From Lacipirellula limnantheis (lineage in GTDB: Bacteria > Planctomycetota > Planctomycetia > Pirellulales > Lacipirellulaceae): a DNA stretch of 64,000 bases. The notes beneath the pieces are model-generated. The model saw nothing but the letters and a program-made list of their open reading frames with translations. It did not search any database and was not told the origin of the DNA. The first letter of the stretch is position 1, and the number at the start of each line of letters is the position of its first letter. The translations under genes were made by a program, and so were the position numbers. Shown one piece after another: positions 54,472 through 62,760 of the stretch. The DNA lies in contig NZ_CP036339.1 in NCBI RefSeq assembly GCF_007746075.1, positions 5,857,786-5,921,785 of the forward strand, read 5' to 3'.

Positions 54472-55092
54472 ATGACCTACCCCGCCGCAGAATTACCGAT
54501 TCCGCCAGAGATCGCTCCCGAGCGAACGCTCAGCGCTGCGCAGTGGGGCATGGCGAGCTTCCTCGTGTCGGAAGTGGCGTTCTTCAGCACGCTGATTGTC
54601 GCCTACGTCACGTTCCTCGGCCGCGATACGGTCGGCCCGACGCCGGCGCAAGCGCTGTCGCTGAAGTTGGCGTTCGGCACGACCCTCTGCCTCGTGGCGA
54701 GCAGCGTGATCATTCACTTCGCGGAAGCGGCGCTGCGACGCGGCAACCACGCCGCTTTCAAAGTGTTGTGGGCCATGACGATCGCACTGGGCGCCGCGTT
54801 CCTTCTCGGCACGGCCTTCGAATGGCACGACCTCATCACGCGGCAGGAGCTAACAATCAGTCGCAACCTATTTGGCACCACCTTCTACACGCTCGTTGGA
54901 TTCCATGGCCTCCATGTCACCGCCGGCGTGATCGCGATGTCGATCGTCCTGCTGCTCGCCGCGCGCGGGGCCGTCGCCAAGGAACATGACACGGCCGTCC
55001 AGCTCGTTTCATGGTACTGGCACTTTGTCGACGTTGTCTGGATCGTCGTATTCTTAGTGGTCTACGTCGGCGCCAAAGGGGGAACGGCATGA
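54472..55092 (+). CDS. coxC: Cytochrome c oxidase subunit III
   Basis: 206 residues, five membrane segments, as in short bacterial subunits III. FLVSEVAFFSTLIVAYVTFL carries the conserved Glu of helix III. FYTLVGFHGLHVTAGVIAM is the family signature with HGLHV. SWYWHFVDVVWIVVFLVVYV closes the protein. It stabilises the oxidase core. Its stop overlaps the next start by ATGA. Confidence 0.95.
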   Translation: MTYPAAELPIPPEIAPERTLSAAQWGMASFLVSEVAFFSTLIVAYVTFLGRDTVGPTPAQALSLKLAFGTTLCLVASSVIIHFAEAALRRGNHAAFKVLWAMTIALGAAFLLGTAFEWHDLITRQELTISRNLFGTTFYTLVGFHGLHVTAGVIAMSIVLLLAARGAVAKEHDTAVQLVSWYWHFVDVVWIVVFLVVYVGAKGGTA

Positions 55093-56387
55093 GCGACGCC
55101 CCGCGCCCCACCGGCGACAGCGAACGCGAAGACGGCGCCATTGAACTACCGGCGCCAACCGTGGCGCCGCTCGTCTTCGCGCTTGGCATTGCGCTGCTCG
55201 CCGCCGGCGTGGCGATGAGCCTCGCCTTCGCGGCCGTCGGCGCCGTGCTGTTCGTCGTCGGGCTCTCGATGTGGATCAGCCAACTCGTTCCCGGGCGTGG
55301 CCACGTCCAGGAGCCGCGAGTCGAACTGGCCCGCCGTCCACGCACCATCGCTCCGCGGCCCGGCGCCGTGGCCCGCCTGCAGGCGGGCATGCCGGGCTTT
55401 CGGCTGCGTTTGCCGGTGCGGGTGCATCCCATCTCCGCCGGCGTCAAGGGTGGCATCGTCGGCGGCATCGTGATGCCGCTGCCGGCGATGCTCTACGGCC
55501 TCGCGAGCGGCCACGGTATCTGGCTGCCGATCAACCTCCTCGCCGGGATGGTGTTGCCGAACGTCGGCGACATGCCTACGGCGCAGCTCGAACAATTCCA
55601 TCTGCCGCTCTTCGTCACTGGCCTGATCATCCATGCGGTGACGTCGCTCATCATCGGATTGCTCTACGGCGTGCTGCTGCCGACGCTCCCCGACCTGCCG
55701 AAGCCGATCGCCTGGGGCGCCCTGTTGATGCCGCTCCTCTGGACAGCGATGAGCTACATCGCCTGGGGCGCCGCGAATCCGTCGCTCCGTGCACGAGTCG
55801 ATTGGCTCTCGTTCGTACTCTCGCAGTTGGTGTTCGGCATTATCGCCGCGGCGGTCTTCATGCGACTGCGGTCCTGGCGACCGGTGGCGAGCGGCGTCAT
55901 CGGCGGCATTGTCGGCGGGCTGTTGATGCCGCTCCCCGCGATGCTCTGGAGCGTCCTCTCGCATCACAGCATTTGGTACCCCGCGAACCTGCTCGCGGCG
56001 ATGGTGACGCAGCATGCGGGCGAGTTCACCACGGCGGAGCTTGAGGGCTATCACGCCGACTGGTTCGCCACGGCGATGATCTTGCACGGGGTATTGTCGG
56101 TGTTGTTCGGCTTGGCGTTCGGACTGGTGCTGCCGCGCGTGCCGACAATCCCCGGGCCGATGGCGTGGGGGGGACTGGTGATGCCGCTGCTCTGGACGGG
56201 CATGAGCTACGGCCTGATGGGCGTGGTCAACCCGACGCTGCAGCGGGTGGTCGAGTGGCCCTGGTTCATTGCCTCGCAGTTTGTCTTCGGCGTGGTAGCG
56301 TCGATCGTCGTCGTCCGTTCGGTCACAGTTCACGTTCCGCCGGCAGGAAGAGCGCCCGAGCTGCGCGAAGAGTATCTCACCGGTTAA
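55089..56387 (+). CDS. Internally duplicated polytopic membrane protein
   Basis: 432 residues coupled to coxC by an ATGA overlap. Two N-terminal helices come first. Then two homologous halves, about 116-265 and 267-415, repeat the same order: SAGVKGGIVGGIVMPLPAML against ASGVIGGIVGGLLMPLPAML, and PIAWGALLMPLLWTAMSY against PMAWGGLVMPLLWTGMSY. Each half holds about three or four helices, so roughly ten in all. There is no haem motif or Cys. Its place suggests an oxidase-associated or assembly role. I do not recognise the family; function unknown. Confidence 0.75.
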   Translation: MSDAPRPTGDSEREDGAIELPAPTVAPLVFALGIALLAAGVAMSLAFAAVGAVLFVVGLSMWISQLVPGRGHVQEPRVELARRPRTIAPRPGAVARLQAGMPGFRLRLPVRVHPISAGVKGGIVGGIVMPLPAMLYGLASGHGIWLPINLLAGMVLPNVGDMPTAQLEQFHLPLFVTGLIIHAVTSLIIGLLYGVLLPTLPDLPKPIAWGALLMPLLWTAMSYIAWGAANPSLRARVDWLSFVLSQLVFGIIAAAVFMRLRSWRPVASGVIGGIVGGLLMPLPAMLWSVLSHHSIWYPANLLAAMVTQHAGEFTTAELEGYHADWFATAMILHGVLSVLFGLAFGLVLPRVPTIPGPMAWGGLVMPLLWTGMSYGLMGVVNPTLQRVVEWPWFIASQFVFGVVASIVVVRSVTVHVPPAGRAPELREEYLTG

Positions 56388-56402
56388 CGAGGAAAGACTC
56401 GA

Positions 56403-57215
56403 TTGTTAATCCAGCGGCAGCCAACGCGAACTCGACGACAGGGCCCGCGCCAGACTGCGCAGGCACTCGTGATGGTCGCATGCGCTGCGTTCGTCGGCTG
56501 CAATGATGACTTCCCCGGCAAACCAAACCCCGCCGATCGCCCGCTGCCGCAGAACGAAATTACCGACTTTGCGACGCTCTTCGCTCAGAATTGCACTGGC
56601 TGCCATGGCGCCGACGGCGAGCTAGGCCCCGCGCCGCCTCTGAACGATCCGCTCTTCCTGGCCCTGATTCCCGACGAGACGCTCCATGCCGTCATTCGCG
56701 ACGGCCGCCCCGGCACGCCGATGCCGGCGTTTGCTGCGGAGCGAGGCGGCACGCTCAGCACTGAGCAAGTGAAGATCATCGCCGCGGGCCTGAAGTCGCA
56801 TTGGCCTGCGGACAAGACTGAAGAAGTGAGCGATGCGGCAATCGTTGCCGACGCGCCACCTTACTTGTCGTCGGCGACGATTTTGCAACTCACCCCCGGC
56901 GCGACCGATCAAGCATCCACGCTGTTCGAACGGGCGTGCGCCGAATGCCATAGCCCGAACGGCGCCGGCGGCGAGACAGGCTACGCCAGCGGCGGCGCGA
57001 TCAACGACCGTGCGTTCCTAGCACTGATCAGCGATCAGGCGCTGCGGAGGATTATTATCACCGGACGGCACGATCTGGGGATGCCAAATTACGCTGCCCC
57101 CGACGGCCGGCCGGAGGATTTTAAGCCGCTCACCTCGGCGGAAATCGACGAGCTCGTCGCCCTGCTTGCCTCCTGGCGTCGCGGCGATGCTGCCGCCGGT
57201 GACGCCGGCAAATAA
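56403..57215 (+). CDS. Dihaem cytochrome c lipoprotein
   Basis: 270 residues from TTG 56403. The short hydrophobic stretch ALVMVACAAFVGC ends in a lipobox-like Cys, so a membrane-anchored periplasmic lipoprotein is likely. Two class-I cytochrome c domains: CTGCH near 66 with a Met in GTPMPAF, and CAECH near 183 with a Met in LGMPNY. It probably shuttles electrons between the Rieske/b complex and the oxidase. It lies 15 bp after the previous gene in the same operon. Confidence 0.9.
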   Translation: MLIQRQPTRTRRQGPRQTAQALVMVACAAFVGCNDDFPGKPNPADRPLPQNEITDFATLFAQNCTGCHGADGELGPAPPLNDPLFLALIPDETLHAVIRDGRPGTPMPAFAAERGGTLSTEQVKIIAAGLKSHWPADKTEEVSDAAIVADAPPYLSSATILQLTPGATDQASTLFERACAECHSPNGAGGETGYASGGAINDRAFLALISDQALRRIIITGRHDLGMPNYAAPDGRPEDFKPLTSAEIDELVALLASWRRGDAAAGDAGK

Positions 57216-57244
57216 CAACACGTTCAACGCCGCGCAACAATATC

Positions 57245-57808
57245 ATGAACGCTCCCCTCCCCTCCTCAGGCAAGCAACTTTGCCCCGGCGGCAAACCGCC
57301 GCGGCGGGCGTTCTTCCGCCTCCTCACCGGCGCGCTCGGCGCGGCCGCGACTGGCCTGCTGACATTGCCGATGCTCGGCTACTTCTTTGGCCGCCGCCAT
57401 CGCCCCGCGATGTGGGTGCCGATGGGCGACCTCTCCGACTTCCCCCTCAACGAGACACGCACAATCAACTTCGACAACCCGCTCCGCCAACCGTGGGACG
57501 GCATGACGTCGATGACCGGCGTCCATGTCCGCTATCAGGGCAAGAATGACGCTGGCGACGAGCAGTTCCTGGTCCTCGCCGCCAACTGCGCCCACCTCGG
57601 CTGCCCCGTCTCGTGGTTCCCCCAGTCTGGATTGTTCATGTGCCCCTGCCACGGCGGCGTCTACTACGAAAACGGCGAGCGCGCCAGCGGCCCGCCGCCG
57701 CGCGGATTGTTCCACTGCGTCTGGCGCGTGAAAGAGGGCAAGCTCGAAATCGAAGCCCCCCACTACCCCACGCTGCACGACACGCTCACCGAGTCGCTTG
57801 AATCTTGA
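57245..57808 (+). CDS. Rieske 2Fe-2S protein of the quinol oxidising complex
   Basis: 187 residues. The N-terminus has an Arg-Arg-containing signal/anchor (PPRRAFFRLLTGALGAAATG), typical of Tat-exported Rieske proteins. The cluster-binding loops are CAHLGCPVSWF and CPCHGGVYYENG, giving two Cys and two His ligands plus the bridging Cys pair. A PPPRGL loop follows. It takes electrons from quinol and hands them to cytochrome c. It is paired with the cytochrome b gene downstream. Confidence 0.95.
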   Translation: MNAPLPSSGKQLCPGGKPPRRAFFRLLTGALGAAATGLLTLPMLGYFFGRRHRPAMWVPMGDLSDFPLNETRTINFDNPLRQPWDGMTSMTGVHVRYQGKNDAGDEQFLVLAANCAHLGCPVSWFPQSGLFMCPCHGGVYYENGERASGPPPRGLFHCVWRVKEGKLEIEAPHYPTLHDTLTESLES

Positions 57809-57824
57809 AGACGGAAATACTTTC

Positions 57825-58070
57825 AACACAGAGGACACAGAGAGCACAGAGGAGAGACAGGTTGGATGCTGCCTATTAGAGACTCGGAACTTGGACGCCA
57901 CTGGCGTGTCGCCAGTGTTGAAGTGGGTGCTCGTTCGACACTTCACACTGGCGACACGCCAATGGCGCCCGATCGATTAAACCTCTGAACATCGACAAAC
58001 AACAACGAGCGTTCTCAAGCTAATGATTGCCTTCAGTTCTTTCTCTGTGATCTCTGTGTCCTCTGTGTTA
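57825..58070. repeat. CACAGAG-type repeat, copy 4, enclosing a second inverted repeat
   Basis: AACACAGAGGACACAGAGAG (57825) faces CTCTGTGATCTCTGTGTCCT (about 58043) across 190 bp. Inside lies a different inverted repeat: GCCACTGGCGTGTCGCCAGT (57897 onward) with its near-perfect complement ending at 57966. It separates the Rieske and cytochrome b genes. Confidence 0.75.
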
Positions 58071-58092
58071 AATCGCATTTAATTCCCAGCCG

Positions 58093-59595
58093 ATGTACCA
58101 ACTCCTCCGTAAACTAGCCCACTGGATCGACGCCCGCGCCGGCGTGAGCGCCACGCTTTGGCCGATGATGCGCCATCCGGTGCCGCGGTCGATCGATGGG
58201 CCGATGGGGTGGTGGTATGTCTTCGGCAGCGCGTCGATGACGTTTTTGTTGATTCAGATTCTCACCGGCATCGGCCTGTCGATGGTGTACGTCCCCGCGG
58301 CCGATCAGGCGTACGAAAGCCTGCTCTATCTCGACTACCAGCAACCGTGGGGTTGGTTCCTGCGGTCGCTCCACTACTACGCCGGGTCGGGCATGGTGGT
58401 GATGCTGCTCGTCCACATGACGCAGGTGTTTCTGCAAGGCTCTTACAAATATCCGCGCGAGCTGACGTGGGTCGTCGGCGTGCTGCTGCTCGCCTGCACG
58501 ATGGGGATGTTTTTCACGGGGCAGATACTGCGGTGGGACACTGACGCGTATTGGGGACTCGCCGTCGGGGCATCGATGGCAGGCCGCGTGCCGGTGCTGG
58601 GGCCCGAAATTGTTCACACGCTGCTCGGCGGCGACATCATCGGCGCGAGTTCGCTCAGCCGCTTCTTCGCCCTCCACGTCTTCATCATTCCCGGGGCACT
58701 GCTGACGTTCCTGGGAATCCACCTCTGGCTCGTGTTGCGCTGCGGCATCAGCGCTCCGCCTAAGCCAGGTGAAATCGTCGATCCCAAAACCTACGACGCG
58801 ACCTACCACGAAGAACTGAAACGAGGCGTCCCCTTCTTCGGCGACGCGCTGTTGAAAGACATTTTCTTTTCGGCGCTCGCGGTGACGATCGTCGTCGTGA
58901 TCGCCGCCGTGGTGGGACCAAAAGGGCCTACCGAGCCCCCAGATCCGACGCTCGCCGGCGCCAACCCGCGGCCCGAATGGCCCTTCCTGTGGCTCTTCGG
59001 GTTGCTGTCGCTCAGCCCGCCGGCGATCGAGACGTTCATCATGCTCGTCTTCCCGGTGCTGGTGCTCGGCGCGCTCTTCTTCGTGCCGTTCGTCAGCAAC
59101 CGCGGCGAACGTGCGCCAAGCCGCCGCCCCGCGGCAGTGTTGCTGGTGATCGTCATCTACACGACGCTCGGCGTGCTCACCTACGAGGGAGTGCAGGCGC
59201 CTTGGTCGCCGGTGATGGACGCTTGGAGCGGCGATCCGGTGCCGGTGAATCTGGTCGAAGGTCGCACGCCGCTCGAACTCCAAGGCGCCGCGGTGTTCCA
59301 GTTCAAGAACTGCCGCAACTGCCACGCCCTCGAAGGGATCGGCGGTCGCCGCGGCCCTGATCTCACCACGATCGGCGCGAGCCTCACGCGCGACCAGTTG
59401 ATCACTCAGATCAGCAACGGCACGCCGGGCGGCGGCAATATGCCTGCCTACGGCAAGCAGATGAGCCCGGCCGAAATGGAGGCTACCGTCGCGTTCCTCA
59501 TCAGCCTGCGCCCCGACGGGCAACTCCCCGCAGGCGCCGTGGAAGATGCGCCTGTCGAAGGCACGACGCCGCAACCGGTCGAACTCACCGAGTGA
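58093..59595 (+). CDS. Cytochrome b with fused C-terminal cytochrome c
   Basis: 500 residues. Cytochrome b helices contain four haem-ligand histidines: SLHYYAGSG, LLVHMTQVF, FFALHVF and GIHLWLV. Helices after about 270 match the subunit-IV part of a cytochrome b. The Qo-site motif normally reading PEWY is PEWP (RPEWPFLWLF). The last ~100 residues are a class-I cytochrome c with CRNCH and a Met in GNMPAYG. The fusion tethers the electron acceptor to the complex. Confidence 0.93.
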   Translation: MYQLLRKLAHWIDARAGVSATLWPMMRHPVPRSIDGPMGWWYVFGSASMTFLLIQILTGIGLSMVYVPAADQAYESLLYLDYQQPWGWFLRSLHYYAGSGMVVMLLVHMTQVFLQGSYKYPRELTWVVGVLLLACTMGMFFTGQILRWDTDAYWGLAVGASMAGRVPVLGPEIVHTLLGGDIIGASSLSRFFALHVFIIPGALLTFLGIHLWLVLRCGISAPPKPGEIVDPKTYDATYHEELKRGVPFFGDALLKDIFFSALAVTIVVVIAAVVGPKGPTEPPDPTLAGANPRPEWPFLWLFGLLSLSPPAIETFIMLVFPVLVLGALFFVPFVSNRGERAPSRRPAAVLLVIVIYTTLGVLTYEGVQAPWSPVMDAWSGDPVPVNLVEGRTPLELQGAAVFQFKNCRNCHALEGIGGRRGPDLTTIGASLTRDQLITQISNGTPGGGNMPAYGKQMSPAEMEATVAFLISLRPDGQLPAGAVEDAPVEGTTPQPVELTE

Positions 59596-59602
59596 GGCGG
59601 CC

Positions 59603-61975
59603 ATGAGTTCCACGCTCGACGCCTTCGTGCGCTCTTGGCCAAGCGAACCTTGGCTCGTCGCGTCGCTGCTGCTTTCGGCAGGGATCTACTACCGCGGTTG
59701 GCGCATCCTCCGTCGCCGCGATGCGAGCCGTTGGAGCGCCTGGCGACTGGCGTCGTTCTTCGGCGGGCTCTTCGCGATCTTTCTCGCCCTCGCCTCGCCG
59801 TTGGAGCCGTTCGCCACGCTGCTGCTGCAAATCCACATGGTGCAGCATCTGCTGCTGATGATGGTCGCCCCGCCGCTGATCTGGTTGAGCGCGCCGATGT
59901 TCCCGCTGGTGCGGGGCCTCCCAACGGCAATTCGCACCGTGTGGGTGGCGCCGCTGCTGCGTTCTAGACCGTTGCAACGCCTCTTCTCGCGACTAACGCA
60001 TCCGCTCGTGGCGTGGCCGATTTACGTCGGCGTCACTTGGTTCTGGCACGCGCCGCGATTTTACGAGGTCGCGCTTACCGACGAACGCTGGCATCTGGTC
60101 GAGCATGTCGTCTTCACGGCGGCCGCGCTCCTCTTTTGGTATCCAGTGGTGCGGCCCCACCCGAGCCGCCCCAGCTGGTCGCCATGGCTGCTGTTTCCGT
60201 ACTTGCTGCTCGCCGACGTGCAGAACACGGTGCTCGCCGCGTGGCTGACGTTCTCGTCACGGGTGATTTATCCTCACTACGAGAATGGCCCCCGCATCGC
60301 CGGGATCACCGCGCTCGACGACCAAGCCGCCGCCGGCGTCATCATGTGGGTCCCGGGGTCGATTGCGTTTTTGCTGCCGTTGTTCATTATCGCCCTCAAG
60401 TTGATGCGGGGAACGTCACCGAGTCCGAACCGAATCCGCGCGACGCGACAAACTGCTTCGCCACGACGCGAACTTTCTGCCGCAGCGCTCCTACCCATTC
60501 TCAATCAAACGGCGCATCTACAATCGACCAACCGCTTCGATCTACTGCGCGCACCGTTACTCGGCGCGCTCCTTCGCTGGCGTCACTCCCGCCCGTTACT
60601 GCAAACCATCGTCGCCCTCCTAGCCGTGGCGGTCATCGTCGACGGCCTCCTCGGCCCGCAGGTCAGCCCGCTCAACCTCGCCGGCGTGTTGCCTTGGATT
60701 CATTGGCGCGGGCTCGTCATCCTCGGCCTGCTCGTCGCCGGCAACCTCTTTTGCATGGCGTGCCCATTTACCTTGCCGCGCTCGCTCGCGCGCCGTTTCT
60801 GGCAACCGACGCGCCGCTGGCCGCGCGTGCTCAAGAACAAATGGCTCGCCGTCGCGCTGGTCGCGCTATTTTTGTGGAGTTACGAGGCCTTCGCTCTCTG
60901 GGACAGCCCTTGGCTCACCGCTTGGATCGCGCTCGCCTACTTCGCCGCCGCGCTTGTGGTCGACGCCTTCTTCGCCGGGGCTTCGTTCTGCAAGTATGTC
61001 TGCCCGATCGGCCAGTTCAACTTCGTTCAATCGCTCGCATCGCCGTTGGAGGTCTCGGTTCGCGAGCCGAGCGTTTGCACCGCCTGCACCACCAAAGAGT
61101 GCATCCGCGGTTCAGCCACGCTGCCGGGCTGCGAGATGGGACTCTTTCAACCTCGCAAGGCGGGGAATCTTGATTGCACGTTCTGTCTCGACTGCGTTCA
61201 CGTCTGTCCTCATGAAAACATCGGCGTGCTCGCCGTCGTCCCAGCGGCGACTCTCTGGAGCGACCGCTTCCGCGCCGGCGTCGGTCGTCTGAGCGCTCGC
61301 CCCGATGTCGCGGCGCTCGCGCTAGTGCTCGTCTTTGGCGCCTTCGCGAACGCCGCCGGGATGGTCGCTCCGGTGCTCAATTGGCAAGACAAGTTGCGAG
61401 CGACCGCCGGCAGCGCATCGCCGCTGGCGATGACGACGCTCTTCTACGCGCTGGCGATCGTCGCGCTGCCGACGATCACCGTCTTCCTAGCGGCCTACTT
61501 CAGCCGCATTTTGAGCGACGGGCGTACGCGTACGTCCGCGTTGGCCGCACGCTACGCCTTCGCCCTGATTCCGCTCGGCTTCGCGATGTGGATCGCTCAC
61601 TATTCGTTTCATTTCTTCACCAGTTGGGAAGCGATCATTCCTGCAGCCCAGCGGTTCGGCGGCGATCTCGGCGTCGATTTTCTCGGACCGCCGGAATGGA
61701 TCTGCGCTTGCTGCCGACCGGCGGCCGCCTGGGTGCTGCGGTTCGAGTTCCTCGCCCTCGGAGTCGGGCTGCTGGGAACGCTATACACCGTGCTGCGCAT
61801 CGCTGAGTCGCGGGCCTCATGCACGCGCCGAGCGATCGGGGCTGCAGCGCCCTGGGGCCTGCTGGCAATCGCCCTCTACGCCAGCGGCGTCTGGATCCTG
61901 CTGCAGCCGATGCAAATGCGCGGCACGCTGCCGGCCGACGCCGCCGTCATCGCGCAAAACGAGGCGCAGCCATGA
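59603..61975 (+). CDS. CtaG-like assembly factor fused to a NapH/NosR-like ferredoxin membrane protein
   Basis: 790 residues from ATG 59603 with GAGG upstream; it starts seven bases after the previous stop. The N-terminal ~280 residues are a Caa3-type CtaG: QIHMVQHLLLMMVAPPL, FWHAPRFYEVAL, HLVEHVVFTAAALLFWYP. From about 335 the polytopic NapH/NosR/CcoG-like part has FCMACP (384-388) and CKYVCP (463-468). Two ferredoxin sites follow: C492, C495, C500, C510 and C525, C528, C531, C535. It probably delivers copper and/or electrons during oxidase assembly. I know the two halves as separate proteins. Confidence 0.85.
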   Translation: MSSTLDAFVRSWPSEPWLVASLLLSAGIYYRGWRILRRRDASRWSAWRLASFFGGLFAIFLALASPLEPFATLLLQIHMVQHLLLMMVAPPLIWLSAPMFPLVRGLPTAIRTVWVAPLLRSRPLQRLFSRLTHPLVAWPIYVGVTWFWHAPRFYEVALTDERWHLVEHVVFTAAALLFWYPVVRPHPSRPSWSPWLLFPYLLLADVQNTVLAAWLTFSSRVIYPHYENGPRIAGITALDDQAAAGVIMWVPGSIAFLLPLFIIALKLMRGTSPSPNRIRATRQTASPRRELSAAALLPILNQTAHLQSTNRFDLLRAPLLGALLRWRHSRPLLQTIVALLAVAVIVDGLLGPQVSPLNLAGVLPWIHWRGLVILGLLVAGNLFCMACPFTLPRSLARRFWQPTRRWPRVLKNKWLAVALVALFLWSYEAFALWDSPWLTAWIALAYFAAALVVDAFFAGASFCKYVCPIGQFNFVQSLASPLEVSVREPSVCTACTTKECIRGSATLPGCEMGLFQPRKAGNLDCTFCLDCVHVCPHENIGVLAVVPAATLWSDRFRAGVGRLSARPDVAALALVLVFGAFANAAGMVAPVLNWQDKLRATAGSASPLAMTTLFYALAIVALPTITVFLAAYFSRILSDGRTRTSALAARYAFALIPLGFAMWIAHYSFHFFTSWEAIIPAAQRFGGDLGVDFLGPPEWICACCRPAAAWVLRFEFLALGVGLLGTLYTVLRIAESRASCTRRAIGAAAPWGLLAIALYASGVWILLQPMQMRGTLPADAAVIAQNEAQP

Positions 61976-62505
61976 CGTGCCAGCCACGGCGACGGAGCAT
62001 CGCTACCGCACTGCTGGCGTTGACGGCGACCGTCTGCGGCGGCGAACCGATTCGAGCTGATGGCGGCCGACTGGTACGGGTCGAGCGCATCAATGGCTGG
62101 ATCGTTTCGGTCTTCGTCACTCCCGACCCGCCGCGCGTGGGGCCGATCGATGTGAGCGTACTCGTGCAAGCGGAAGCGAGCGGAAGCGTGATCGCCGACG
62201 CCGACATTGCCGTGACGCTCACGGCCGCGGGCGATGCCGAGGGGGTCACGACGAGCGCCCCGTCGAGCCGCGATCAGGCGACGAACAAGTTGCTGCAGTC
62301 CGCGCTACTCAACGCGTCCAGTCCCGGCGACTGGCAAGGAACAATCGACTGCCGAGTAGGAAACGCGAAAGTGGAGATCCCATTCCCGCTGCAGATCGTC
62401 GCGGCGCCTCCCGCTTGGACGAAGCTCGCCCTGTGGATCCTCTGGCCGTTCGCGGCGGCGGCGATCTTTGTCGCCCACCGCATGCTTGGTCGCAAACGGG
62501 CGTAA
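61972..62505 (+). CDS. FixH/YtkA-like exported protein with C-terminal anchor
   Basis: 177 residues, overlapping the previous stop by ATGA. A signal peptide (SIATALLALTATVCGG) is followed by a beta-sandwich domain (RINGWIVSVFVTPDPPRVGP, DVSVLVQAEASG, ADIAVTLTAAG) and a C-terminal membrane helix (LALWILWPFAAAAIFVAH) with a basic end. The fold and location next to an NapH/CcoG-like protein resemble FixH/CcoH, which helps oxidase assembly or copper handling. No metal-binding cluster is obvious, so the role is inferred from position. Confidence 0.7.
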   Translation: MTCQPRRRSIATALLALTATVCGGEPIRADGGRLVRVERINGWIVSVFVTPDPPRVGPIDVSVLVQAEASGSVIADADIAVTLTAAGDAEGVTTSAPSSRDQATNKLLQSALLNASSPGDWQGTIDCRVGNAKVEIPFPLQIVAAPPAWTKLALWILWPFAAAAIFVAHRMLGRKRA

Positions 62506-62689
62506 TGCGCGTTCAGGAAAACTACAAAATCCAAAAGTTGAACCGACAAGCCCCAGTAGCTTCAACGGGACTAAGGTGAGTAGGGAACACTAATCGGCGC
62601 TAATCTTCGCTGATGAGGACTAGCGTTCCTCTGCTTCTCTTCTTCCGTCGTGCTCGTCGTGTCGTCGTGGTTCAATTGCTCGCTGCATT

Positions 62690-62722
62690 TCCTTGGCGAA
62701 CCTTGGCGTCCTTGGCGGTTCA
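62690..62722. repeat. CTTGGCG direct repeat in the convergent gap
   Basis: CCTTGGCGAACCTTGGCGTC followed by CTTGGCGGTT makes three spaced CCTTGGCG units in the 255-bp gap between the FixH-like and sulfatase genes. It belongs to the same style of intergenic repeats as those at 43646 and 52474. No gene is seen in this gap. Confidence 0.45.
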
Positions 62723-62760
62723 AATTTCGTCCTCTGCAGTTCCCAAGAATGCGCGGCCTA

